Source: Aquilaria yunnanensis
Taxonomy: Eukaryota > Streptophyta > Magnoliopsida > Malvales > Thymelaeaceae
Assembly (NCBI GenBank): GCA_039654915.1
Contig: CM077600.1
Span: 35,518,992-35,582,991 of the forward strand
Length of the DNA: 64,000 nt
Direction of reading: 5' to 3'
Shown piece by piece: positions 46,879-57,055 of the stretch (within the stretch, counting starts at the first letter, position 1; every line of letters starts with the position of its first letter). The notes under the pieces were generated by a model. It worked only from the letters and a program-made list of their open reading frames with translations. It did no database searches and had not been told where the DNA came from. Made by a program: the position numbers and the translations under genes.

Positions 46879-47928
46879 ATGGTCATCATCCTATCTTCGC
46901 TGTGCAACCATTTAGAGACCGCTACTCCTTTCCCAAATCTTCCCCAGTCAACTCCTCGCATCTCAGATAATAAGTTTATCAGGGACCAAAATCCCACCAG
47001 AAGAACTGTCCCACTCCCACCCCTTTCTGCTGCAAAATCTGGCGGATTCTCCATCAACTCTGTATGCTTAATTTTCACCTAACTAACTAATTATTTACCT
47101 GTAACTTCTTCTTCTTCTTCTTCATATACATACATACATATATATATATATATACCGCAAATTCCATTGGAAATCCATGTTCAATGTTAATGGGGCCGGC
47201 GGGTTCCAGTAGTGTGAAGTGATGAAATCCATAGTAGCTAGCTGCCTAGCTCGTCTCCAAATTAAAATACATATGCGTTTGTCATGTTTTAATCTTATCG
47301 CTGAAAAATTTACTAGTCTTTTCTGGTTGTTGGTGACGACGCAGGTTCTGAACAGATGTCAGACATGTGGGGGAAAAGGAGCCATAGAGTGTCCAGGATG
47401 CAAGGTACTTAAATTGGCTTTCTCTTCCTAGCAATGAGATATATATTCTTGACTAGAATTAATATGTAATCTATCTTTACTTGCTATTTCCCTTTCACAT
47501 ATGTCTGTCTTCCATGTGAAGCCCTGTTAGTTGTTTCTTCCCGAAAGATGGCTGGTTTTGTTGATCAAGCTTTTCATGTTCTCCAATTGTGTTGATTTAG
47601 AAAAAAACTGTGTGAAAAATGGTACCCATATTTTGCCTAGTTATGGACTGTTACTCAGCATTGAAACTTTGTTTTTTTTATTTTTTATCAGGGGACAGGT
47701 AAAAACAAAAAGAATGGGAATATATTTGAGAGATGGAAGTAAGGTTTTCTTGAATCACAATCATTTTATGAGGCACTGTTAATGTCGCTCTAAAAAAACT
47801 GACTTCGTATTCGTAACGTCGTCCATCACCTATACTGTAGGTGCTTTGATTGCCAAGGTTTTGGGCTGAAAAGCTGTCCGGTTTGTGGACAAGGCGGGTT
47901 GACACCAGAACAGAGAGGAGAAAGATAG
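46879..47928 (+). CDS. Plastid DnaJ-type zinc-finger protein (BSD2/LQY1-like cysteine-rich domain), four exons
   Basis: Exons 46879-47061, 47345-47404, 47692-47738 and 47841-47928, all with GT-AG introns and consistent phases, give 125 residues. The first exon (61 residues) is S/T/P- and basic-rich with few acidic residues, like a chloroplast transit peptide. The other three exons encode four CxxCxGxG-type repeats of a DnaJ zinc finger: CQTCGGKG, CPGCKGTG, CFDCQGFG and CPVCGQGG, then a TPEQRGER tail. There is no J domain. Proteins of this kind (BSD2, LQY1 and relatives) act as redox-linked chaperones in Rubisco or photosystem II biogenesis; the short GNIFERWKC linker matches an uncharacterised conserved plant subgroup. 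No single long ORF reveals this gene; it depends on my splice reading. The first exon's start is the least certain part. Confidence 0.88.
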
Positions 47929-48756
47929 AAACAACAATATTTTATACCTAGTCATTTCCTTCTATATGTTCGATCACAATATATCTATATGTGCAAAATT
48001 ACAATTATGATATAAATAGAAAATAAAATATGTTAATGTCCAATTAATCAATATGCTCGATGCTGCATTCACAATTTCACTATATCACAGTTCATCAAAT
48101 TTGATTCATGAATGATATTGATAAACACATTTTTCCATAGCTTTGATGCTCCATATCCAAGATTTTACCCAAAAAAAGAATATGTAAAACCACCATATGC
48201 TTTAGTGCGTAGCCCTAGAGTGTTAATGATTTATGACTTGATTTGAGAATAACTTGTGAATGATTTCATATAAAGATAAGAATGAGATAATCTATTAATA
48301 AGGTGAGTCTTTTTTATGTCCGGAAATGTTTGAACTATGATTCTCAAGTTATGGGCAACATTAATACACTTCGAAGTAAATAGTGCCAAACCTTCAAATA
48401 GAAGAAAAAGTGTTAAATTGCACATATGTATAAATGAAAAGGTTAGATGTTTTAATAAAATTAATTTTATGTCCATGTTAACGAGAACTAATTTAACTTG
48501 GATAAAGAATACTCCTATTTGGCCATGTTGTTTGAAACATATAGATCTGACAAAAAAAGTGAAAACTATCTTTAGATATATTTTTTTAAATCTCTAATGC
48601 AGTAATAATAATATTAATCAGAACCAAATTGAAAGCAGGAAGGTGGAGGTATTGCCGAGGAGGTTAGAAATAGCAGGCCTTATGTGTCACGGCAGGGGCA
48701 ATACGAAAATAGCGTAAGTTACACGTTTTGGTCACAAGAATCGGGAGAGTTGAGAA
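47929..48756. other. Spacer between the zinc-finger and J-domain genes
   Basis: AT-rich, without open frames of interest. It presumably contains the 3' end of the upstream gene and the promoter of the downstream gene. Confidence 0.45.
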
Positions 48757-48882
48757 TTGAGATCTCAGCTCAGGACCGGACGGAGGCAAGACAAAAACCA
48801 GATCACCGAAGCCAAACACGGCGCTATCTCCAATGAGCAGGGAAATACTCAGAATCAGATCAACCAAACCGAAACCCAGAAA

Positions 48883-49718
48883 ATGATGACACGAGGATTC
48901 CCTTTCCGGGGGACCCAGAGCCCCGAGACGAGGCTCAGGGCCGTTCCCGGTCGGTGCTCAGCCATCCGAGCCAGGGCTTCTTCCGACCTCACTCCGCATT
49001 TCGCGGTGCTCGGTCTCACTCCCTTCGCCTCCAAATCTGACGTCAAGCATGCCTACAAACGCCTCGCTCTCAGATATCATCCTGATGTTCAGAAAGCGCA
49101 CGATCCTTCCGTGAAAGAGAGAGTTTTCAGGGAGATCAAATCTGCTTATGAGGTCAGGGTAATTGCTGGTATTGGATTTTGATCCTTTCTTGGTTCTCCT
49201 TTTAAGTTCTTGCATTTAGAATAACCCTACAATGCAGTTGTTTAAGGATTGATTCGATTCCGGCTTTTTAATTCCTTTGTTGTTCCAGTTTCCAAATTAA
49301 GTTCCAGTAGAAATGTAACACAAAAATGAACAATTCCTTCTGGTAATTATCATAGTAAGAAATGGAAATGCATGAACTCTTGGGTCCTTGTTATTTGTTG
49401 CTAAACATTTTGAGATGCCAAAATGTCGACTTCTGGATTCCTTGACATGAGTTTGCGTAGTGTTTGTAGTGTTCCATTTCTTGGATTGTTTAACAGACAA
49501 GCAGTTAATTATTTCCAACAACTGACTCGCCTTTCGCTGTTTGCTACTTGCAGTGCCTAATGCAGAAGTTTGAAGAAGACGAGAACCTAATGAAACAGTT
49601 GGAACAACATGAGGGGCAGCCCCAAACGGTGGGAAGTTTTGATGAATACGACGATTGGGAGGAGTGGATGGGGTTCGAAGGAGGGATTCCAGTAGTATAC
49701 GATCCCTTCTATTCTTAA
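48883..49718 (+). CDS. Small plastid J-domain (DnaJ-like) protein, two exons
   Basis: Exons 48883-49158 and 49554-49718 join in phase (donor AGG then GTAATT, acceptor TTGCAG) to give 146 residues. Residues 1-34 are basic and S/T-rich and look like a transit peptide. The J domain follows (about 39-95) with LGLTPFASKSDVKHAYKRLA and an intact HPD (RYHPDVQK), so it should stimulate an Hsp70 ATPase. The C-terminus is short and acidic (YDDWEEWMGFEGGIPVVYDP), a tail seen in one group of small chloroplast J proteins. There is no G/F region, zinc finger or substrate domain. The frame stays open upstream to an ATG at 48757, which would add 42 residues; I prefer 48883 because the transit peptide then begins MMTRGF. 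Confidence 0.9.
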
Positions 49719-49894
49719 TGTTGTAATTGATCTTTTCTCTCAACTTTCAGCGAAAGTTACCTGTTGTAAACGCCTGACGTTGGTTCGATTTCGGAACAAA
49801 ACAGAGTCTGACTGCTTTTTCAAGTATTTATTTGTATGTTTAACAATGAAGTTGTGTTCATGGGGAACCATGATTACAGCAATACATTAGGAAA
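49719..49894. other. Convergent 3' ends
   Basis: Only 176 bp separate the stop codon of the J-domain gene (plus strand) from that of the inhibitor gene (minus strand). The two 3' untranslated regions probably overlap or abut. Confidence 0.6.
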
Positions 49895-50433
49895 TCAAGT
49901 TCTATTGCAGTAAATTGAAGTTCCATCAGCAAGGTGAAGGGTGCAGTGCTTGGGAGCCAAGCAGCAGTTGCAGCGTGGAGTGAGCTTCTCCTCACCAGAG
50001 GAATCGCAGGTCATGTATGCAACATCTAAGCAATAAAGCGGGCAGGCTCCTCCAACTCTAGCACACGCCGAGGTGACAACTGCAGCTGAAACAAAACAAG
50101 CATTTGGTAATCAAGAGTTGTTTCCTCATAGTTTGCCCTCAAACCAGCAAGGTACTTGAACATCAACCCCATTTAATACCTTTTTTTTTTTCCATGCCCA
50201 CGGTTGTGAAAGCAACAATGAAAGATGTGGATGAAGGAAAACGTTTGGTTATGAGGGAATAGATGAAGTTACAGCATTGAAAGTGTGCACATACAAAAGG
50301 GAAAAGTGGGTGTGCGAGTATGACAGTTGCAGATCTAGGGCTGCCAATTAGAGGTTTTGTAGTAGTACTAATAAGGATAAAGTAGCGTACCATAGAGGAT
50401 AAGAAGCAAGAAACCAGCTTTTCCACTTGCCAT
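49895..50433 (-). CDS. Potato type II (PI-II) proteinase inhibitor, single domain, two exons
   Basis: Exon 1 (50391-50433) and exon 2 (49895-50085) are joined by a 305-bp GT-AG intron in phase 1, giving 77 residues. Residues 1-22 form a hydrophobic signal peptide (MASGKAGFLLLILY, then AAVVTSA), and the intron splits it, as is typical for PI-II genes. The mature part has the eight-cysteine PI-II pattern: CPLYC, then C41, C53, the NCC pair, KHC and a final YC. The family inhibits serine proteases, usually of insects or endogenous, in the secretory pathway or apoplast. The residue before the reactive bond cannot be assigned with confidence; LDVAYMTC replaces the usual segment. A TATA box (TATAAATA) lies at 50486-50479. 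No continuous ORF covers it because both exons are short. Confidence 0.87.
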
Positions 50434-50478
50434 GCTTGGCCTCCAATGTCTGAGCTCGTGCTGTTGTAGCCGACACAT

Positions 50479-50486
50479 TATTTATA
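50479..50486 (-). promoter_or_regulatory. TATA box of the PI-II inhibitor gene
   Basis: Minus-strand TATAAATA, 46-53 bases upstream of the inhibitor ATG. This implies a short leader of about 15-25 bases. Confidence 0.7.
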
Positions 50487-51425
50487 GACAAGAGATGAAT
50501 CTCTAAGTCATCATTCCTATTCCACCATGCAAGCGACCGTAACTTTTGACTGCCTATTTGACGTAGGAAATCGTGGTTAGTCATATTCAACCCAGTGATC
50601 CTCATCTCTTTGCTGGTACATGACAAATTTGTGCCATTGAATTCAAAATCCAGTAACTTCATTTTCAACGCCGTGTGATTTAATTCAAAACTGTGTTTAC
50701 GATAACCTTGTTTTTCTCGGTTCTAAAACATGGAAGTCAACTACCCCATTCTCCTCAAGAGCAATTCTATCCTTTGGCTCAGCAGGTCAAAAGACTAAGA
50801 CTGGTCATAAATAAGCCTTTCTTTTTAACTTGCTGGAAAAAAAAAACTTCAGAAATTTTTTTACAATTGTTAACTTGCAATCCAAGACTCAGCTCTCTTC
50901 CCCGTCCTTCATTGCACCATCATATCAAATTTTCCAGAAAGGTCAGAAGAGAAACGTTTCATTTTGTTGGGCAAATAGGTACAAAATTAGAGCAAAGGAT
51001 TTCAAAATACGATACACACTCAAAGGGCAAAAACATCTAGTTGTTATAAGTTCAAAGGTCAAACAGCTGCGGAGTAGCAGAAGCAACTTTGGTACTAGTA
51101 AAACCACGAAGGGACGGTAGGCCCGTTGTATCACCTCAACCACTCTTTAGCAGTTGATTTCAATCAACGGTTACCTTGCGTGATATAAGATGTGGTGTCC
51201 TTGAAAATATTCGCCACTCCAATCATACCAGGCTGAGCAAGACATCAATGTTACTTCGAGTTTCTATGAGGACTATAAACCATCCTGCGCAAAACATGTA
51301 ACATTGTGAAAATCAATCAAATAACATTACCAACACAAATCAAGATTTTGAATTACTAGAACTAATGCAATATTCTAATTACATCGAAAAACTTTAGAGC
51401 CTTTCAAAAGCATGCATGGAAATTC
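50487..51425. other. Upstream region of the inhibitor gene and spacer
   Basis: No confident gene. The minus strand at about 51145-51330 has a short coding-like run (PGMIGVANIFKDTTSY) that could be a stray exon or pseudogene piece; I do not recognise the family. The remainder probably includes the inhibitor promoter. Confidence 0.4.
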
Positions 51426-52018
51426 TGTTGACTTTTTCTCCCCTCTATGTGTGGGGTTCATTTTTCTTTCCTACTCCTTTTTTTTTTTTTCTCTCTCCAT
51501 GTTTTGGTCAAAAAGTTTGGCTGGTAGTTAGAGCAATTTCAACAATTGGCAGCAAAAGATTGAAATCAAATGTGGATACAAGCTGGAGGTGGTGGAAAAA
51601 TTGCCACAAATTATGACAAAATTTAATAGAGTGAAGCAGTACATTGGTTATAAATAGTCATTCCATTTGCTCAGTTTCTACACCCAGAAAGAAGCTTGCT
51701 CAATTGTGAGAGCAAAAGAAAATTGTGAGAGAAGAGAGAGATTTATTTTTAGGGAGTGACAAAATAGTGAGATAATTTTTAGCTGTGTTTGGGAAACACT
51801 TGAGTGCCACTATTTTGGTTTTATCTCATACATTTAGAATTTTTTGTCTAGAAAAGATTCTCTCTTTGTAAGCCTACTATTTTTATAGTGGAAGATAATC
51901 TCGGAGTTTGTCCCGTAGACGTAGCCCTAAAATTAATGGTGAACCATGTAAATTTTCTGGTGTCATCTTTACTGATCATCTTACTCCAGAAGTTATCACC
52001 TGCTGCACGGTCCCAACA
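51426..52018 (+). repeat. 5' LTR of the plus-strand copia element
   Basis: Starts TGTTGACTTTTTCTC and ends CGGTCCCAACA. A TATAAATA box near 51647-51654 (TGGTTATAAATAGTC) is the likely promoter. It is about 9 bp shorter than the 3' LTR. Confidence 0.93.
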
Positions 52019-52020
52019 AT

Positions 52021-52032
52021 TGGTACCAGAGC
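52021..52032 (+). other. Primer-binding site of the plus-strand copia element
   Basis: TGGTACCAGAGC, two bases inside the 5' LTR; a one-base variant of the initiator tRNA-Met complement TGGTATCAGAGC. Confidence 0.9.
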
Positions 52033-52161
52033 GAGGCCCGGTGTTTATATCTACTTATCATATGCTCTGTGGTTGCCGCTGAAAAGTGGATCCTCTACAT
52101 CAAAAAATAAGTTAGATTATTATTCACTATTTTTGCTTGATACTAGGTATTTGTTAGCATC

Positions 52162-53072
52162 ATGGAGGCCAAGACCAGCAAGATGATTAGTCTGAACAGC
52201 TCAAATTACCACATATGGAGAAGCAAGATAAAAGATCTCTTATATGTGACGAAGATGCACTTTCCTGTGTTTGGTACAACCAAACCGGAAGACAGATCGG
52301 AAGAAGAATGGGCATTCGAGCATGAGCAAGTATGTGGTCTCATCCGACAATTTGTCGAAGATAATGTCTACAATCACATATCTGCAGAAACTCATGCACG
52401 GACACTGTGGAACAGGCTTGAGAAGTTGTACGCTTCAAAAACCGGCAACAACAAATTATTTTATTTGACAAGATTGCTTCAAATAAAATATCGAGAAGGT
52501 TCATCCATGACAGATCACCTGAACGATTTGCAAGGAATCGTGGAACAGTTATCCACGATGGGCATAAAGTTTGACAACGAGGTACTCGCTCTTATAATGC
52601 TGGCATCATTACCAAAGTCTTGGGAAACTTTGAGAATTTCACTTACAATTCTGCACCAAATGGTGTAGTGAATGTGGAATTCGTAAAAAGTGGAATACTG
52701 AATGAAGAGATGAGACGAAGATCGCAAGGATCCTCTTCATCACAGTCAGATCTCCTTGTGACAGATTCTAGGGGGAGAAGTGAGACCAGGGGGCCAAAAC
52801 CAAGAGATAAGAGTAGAGAAAGGTCAAACAAATATGCAAAAATTGAATGCCATTACTGCAAGAAAAATGGGCATATCCAGAGATTTTGTCGAAAACTCAA
52901 GCAAGACCAAAAAAAAGGCAAAGGACCGAAAAAGGATGACAGCAGTGATAACGAACAAGCAAATGTTACCGATGAGTTCAACATTGTCCATGATGATGAT
53001 ATTGTCAATCTTGCAACCCATGAGACGAGTTGGGTGATTGATAGTGGTGATACCATTTATGTCACTTCTTGA
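52162..53072 (+). pseudogene. Copia gag, zinc knuckle and start of protease, frameshifted
   Basis: Gag starts [20 protein letters not shown] and continues through [13 protein letters not shown] and [19 protein letters not shown] (UBN2-type gag). A frameshift near 52640-52660 moves the reading to another frame, which carries the CCHC knuckle CHYCKKNGHIQRFC (about 52849-52890). The protease active site reads VIDSGD instead of the usual DSGA, and a TGA follows at 53070. Neither gag nor protease can be complete. Confidence 0.85.
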
Positions 53073-54554
53073 AGAGAATTCTTCTCATCCTACACACCTG
53101 GTAATTTTGGTGTTGTGAGAATGGGAAATGAGGGTCTTTCAGAAGTTGCAGGAAAATTAGATATTTCCCTAGAGACCCATAATGGTACATGATTAATCCT
53201 GAAGGATGTTAGGCATGTTCCAGATTTGCGCCTAAATCTGATTTTAACAGGCAGACTGGATGATGAAGGTTACTGTAACACCTTCTTTAATGGTCAATGG
53301 AAGTTGACCAAAGGAACCCTGGTAGTGGCCAGAGGAACAAAGAACTCAAAACTGTACACAATACAAGCAAAGCTCTCCCAAGATGCTGTGAATGAAGTGG
53401 AGAATGACAGTACAGTGGAGTTATGGCATAAACGATTGGGTCATATGAGTGAGAAAAGCATGACCCGTCTTGCCAAAAAGAAGACGTTATCTGGACTGGA
53501 TCAAGTCCATTTGAAGAAATGTGCTAATTGTTTGGCAGGAAAGCAAAACAGAGTGTCTTTTAAAAGTTTCCCTCCTTCCAGAATGAAGAATGTGTTGGAT
53601 CTGGTACACTCAGATCTGTGTGGGCCAATGCTGAAGTCACTTGGTAGTGCTCGATACTTTATGACTTTCATTGATGATCATTCTCGAAAGACATGGGTAT
53701 ACACTCTGAAGTCAAAAGATCAGGTGTTAGAAGTTTTTAAACAATTTCTAACTCTGGTTGAGAGGCAAACCGGTAAGAAGTTGAAGTGCATACGTACAGA
53801 TAATTGTGGAGAGTACATTGGACCATTTGATACCTACTGCAAACAGCATGGTATTCGACATCAGACAACACCTCCTAAGACATCGCAGTTAAACGGTTTA
53901 GCTGAGAGGATGAACAGGACTTTGATGGAGAGAGTAAGATGTTTACTCTCACATGCAAAGTTACCTCAGATGTTCTGGGGTGAAGCATTGCTAGCAGCTG
54001 CTCATGTGTTGAATCTTTCACCATGTGTTCCTCTACAGTATGATGTCCTGGAGAATGTATGGTCTGGAAAGGATGTCTTCTATGACCATCTACGAGTGTT
54101 TGGCTGTAAAGCCTACGTGCATATCCCGAAGGATGAGAGGTCTAAACTTGATGTCAAGACACGACAATGTGTGTTTATTGGCTATGGCCAAGATCAATTT
54201 GGCTATAGATTTTATGATCTAGCCACAAAGAGGCTTGTCAGAAGTCGTGATGCTGTATTTGTTGAAGATCAGACCGTTGAAGATATTGAGAAAGCTGAAA
54301 ATGAGACTTTAGCATCTCATGGTAGTTCAATAGATTTACAGCTGATTCCTCCAACGGCAGTGCAAAGACAGGATGGAGATGATGTACAAAATGATCAACC
54401 GGAAGAAGGTGATCATGATGCTCCCATTGAGAATGAACCAGGTAATACTGATGATGATGATGTTCATCAACAACCACCAGCACCAGTGGGTTCTCCAGTG
54501 TTAAGGAGATCTAATAGAGTTAGACAACGGTCTACTAAATATCCTGAAAATTAG
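53073..54554 (+). pseudogene. Copia integrase region with flanking stops
   Basis: Open from 53226 after an in-frame TGA at about 53190. Shows the GAG-pre-integrase zinc site (HKRLGHMSEKS, then CANCLAGKQ), the core with LVHSDLCGPM, IRTDNCGEY and SQLNGLAERMNRT (the D, D and E residues), and the linker ending in a proline- and acid-rich stretch. NCGEY replaces the usual NGGEY. A TAG at 54552-54554 separates it from the reverse transcriptase. Confidence 0.88.
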
Positions 54555-56162
54555 TATGTGTTATTGACTGACGGGGGAGAACCAGAAAGCTTTGATGAAG
54601 TTATGGATGATGAACACAAGGAAAAGTGGATTGATGCCATACAAGATGAAATGAGATCCTTGTATGAGAATAAGACCTTTAAGCTGGTGAAATTGCCAAA
54701 AGGCAAAAGGGCTTTCAAAAACAAATGGGTATTCAGAATCAAGTCTGAAGAATCAAATTCACAACCACGATTCAAAGCTAGACTAGTTATCAAGGGTTTT
54801 AGCCAAAGGAAAGGTATTGACTTTGATGAGATTTTTTCACCGGCTGTGAAAATGACATCCATCCGTACGATCCTAGGACTAGCAGCAAGTCTCGACTTGG
54901 AGATTGAGCAGATGGATGTGAAAACTGCCTTCCTACATGGTGACTTGGAAGAAGAAATATACATGGAGCAGCCAGAGGGTTTCGAAGTAAAAGGAAAAGA
55001 GGACTATGTTTGCAAGCTAAAGAAAAGCTTGTATGGTTTGAAGCAGGCACCCAGGCAGTGGTATAAGAAGTTTGAGTCGGTTATGGGGGAGCAAAGGCTA
55101 CAAGAAGACTACTTCAGATCACTGTGTGTTTGTGCAGAAATTCTCTGATGATGATTTCATTATTCTATTGCTCTATGTGGATGATATGTTGATTGTTGGC
55201 CAGAATATTGTCAGAATCAACAGCTTGAAGAAGCAATTGAGTAAGTCTTTTGCTATGAAAGACTTGGGGCCAGCAAAGCAAATTTTGGCATGAAGATAAC
55301 AAGGGATAAGAGCGCCAAGGAATTATGGTTATCACAGGAGAAGTACATTGAAAAGGTACTTTAGAGATTCAATATGGACAAGGCTAAAGCGGTTAGTTGT
55401 CCTCTTGTTAATCACTTTAAATTAAGTTCCAAGCAATGCCCTTCTACCAACAAAGAAAAGGAAGAAATGGAAAAGATTCCATATACCTCAGCAGTTGGAA
55501 GCTTGATGTATGCCATGGTATGTACATGGCCAGATATTGCTTACTCAGTTGGTGTAGTAAGTAGGTTCCTTTCAAATCCTAGCAAGGAACATTGGGCTGC
55601 AGTTAAATGGATTTTTAGGTATCTTCGTGGTATTTCCAAAATGTGCTTATGTTTTGGAAATGCAAAGCCTGTGTTAGTTGGCTACACAGATGCAGATATG
55701 GCCAGCGATGTTGACTCAAGAAAGTCTATATCAAGTTATCTGATTACTTTTGCAGGGGGAGCTGTGTCATGGCAATCAAGATTACAGAAATGTGTTGCTC
55801 TTTCAACAACAGAGGCAGAGTTTATTGCAGCAACGGAAGCATGTAAGGAGTTGCTGTGGATGAAAAAGTTCTCAAAAGAACTTGGTTTTCACCAGGATAA
55901 ATATGAATTGTTCTGTGACAGTCAGAGTGCAATTCACCTTGGCAACAACTCCTCCTTTCATTCAAGATCCAAGCATATTGACGTAAGATATCATTGGATA
56001 AGGAATGCGTTGGAGATGAAGCTGCTACAACTTGAAAAAATCCATACTGATGAAAATGGATCTGATATGTTGACCAAGATTCTATCGAGAGAAAAGTTTG
56101 AATATTGTCGCCTAGCAGCAGGAATGGAACTCCCACATGAGGCAAGAGGGGGAGATTGTTAA
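54555..56162 (+). pseudogene. Copia reverse transcriptase and RNase H with frameshifts
   Basis: Reverse transcriptase begins about 54600 (WIDAIQDEMRSLYENKTF) with TAFLHGDLEEEIYMEQPEGF. A frameshift near 55095 moves the catalytic YVDDMLIVG (about 55175-55200) to another frame, a second lies near 55290 and a TAG near 55361. RNase H is open from 55374 to 56162 (GYTDADMASDVDSRKS, CVALSTTEAEF, SKHIDVRYHWIR). DMASD replaces the usual DWAGD. Not functional as it stands. Confidence 0.88.
56144..56155 (+). other. Polypurine tract of the plus-strand copia element
   Basis: AAGAGGGGGAGA immediately before the 3' LTR. Confidence 0.85.
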
Positions 56163-56758
56163 CTTTTTCTCCCTTCCATGTGGGGGGTTCATTTTTCTTT
56201 CCTACTCCTTTCTTTTCTTTTCTCTCTCCTTGTTTTAGTCAAAAAATTTGGCTGGTAGTTGGAGCAATTTGAACAATTTGAACAATTGGCAGCAAAAGAT
56301 TGAAATCAAATGTGGATACATGCTGGAGGTGGTGGAAAAATTGCCACAAATTATGGCAAAATTTAATGGAGTGAAGCAGTACATTGGCTATAAATAGTCA
56401 TTCCATTTGCTCAGTTTCTACACCCAGAGAGAAGCTTGCTCAATTGTGAGAGCAAAAAAAAATTGTGAGAGAAGAGAGAGATTTATTTTTGGGGAGTGAC
56501 AAAATAGTGAGATAATTTTTAGAGGTGTTTGGGAAACACTTGAGTGCCACTATTTTGGTTTTATCTCATACCTCTAAAATTTTTTGTCTAAAGAAGATTC
56601 TCTCTTTGTAAGCCTACTATTTTTATAGTGGAAGATAATCTTGGAGTTTGTCCCGTGGACGTAGCCCTAAAATTAAGGGTGAACCACGTAAATTTTCTGG
56701 TGTCATTTTTACTAATCATCTTGCTCGCGAAGTTATTATCCGCTGCGCGGTTCTAACA
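56157..56758 (+). repeat. 3' LTR of the plus-strand copia element
   Basis: Starts TGTTAACTTTTTCTCCC and ends GCGGTTCTAACA. Similar to the 5' LTR along its whole length, with many substitutions and small indels, including a duplicated AACAATTTG near 56266. Confidence 0.93.
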
Positions 56759-57055
56759 AATCAATCTTTGAACTTACAAACCAGCCAGGCATTGAAAATG
56801 GTTTTTTTTAACGCCAGACATAGCTCAAATCTCGCTTGCTTGCGTAGGATTTCCAACTTTTTTCTACTTAGAAAAAAAGGAGCGGGGAAAAGAAAAGAGA
56901 ATCAATATAAAAAGTGTGCTTCTAAACATACTTGAAGGAGAAGGGGGAGATAGGAGATGAATCATTAACATCAAACCAGCATTTGGGGAAAAAGCCAATG
57001 ACCATGACCAATGGCAGTGTATCAGGTAAGAACAACACAGATGAGTCAATAGTCA
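56759..57055. other. Spacer between the copia element and the PPR gene
   Basis: About 300 bp, presumably the 3' untranslated region of the PPR gene on the minus strand. No other coding signal. Confidence 0.45.

Larger units (their letters stand above)
51426..56758 (+). mobile_element. Tnt1-like Ty1/copia retrotransposon, plus strand, defective
   Basis: A 5.3-kb element. Its LTRs (51426-52018, 593 bp; 56157-56758, 602 bp) begin TGTT and end AACA. A primer-binding site follows the 5' LTR and a polypurine tract precedes the 3' LTR. The order gag, zinc knuckle, protease, integrase, reverse transcriptase, RNase H identifies Ty1/copia; the protein resembles the TNT 1-94 group. The LTRs differ at many positions and the coding region has several stops and frameshifts, so it is older than the element at 8745. 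The flanks AATTC and AATCA do not form a clear target duplication. It sits between the inhibitor gene and the PPR gene. Confidence 0.95.

Noticed and set aside
48757..48882. Longer N-terminus for the J-domain protein
   Set aside because: The added 42 residues are polar and unlike a transit peptide, while the ATG at 48883 begins a plausible one. Not fully excluded.
50163..50668. Overlapping minus-strand frames of 87 and 106 codons around the inhibitor gene
   Set aside because: They run through the intron and promoter in other frames; the spliced eight-cysteine reading is the coherent one.
51421..56763. 5-bp target duplication for the plus-strand copia element
   Set aside because: The flanks AATTC and AATCA match only in part; I do not count this as a duplication.
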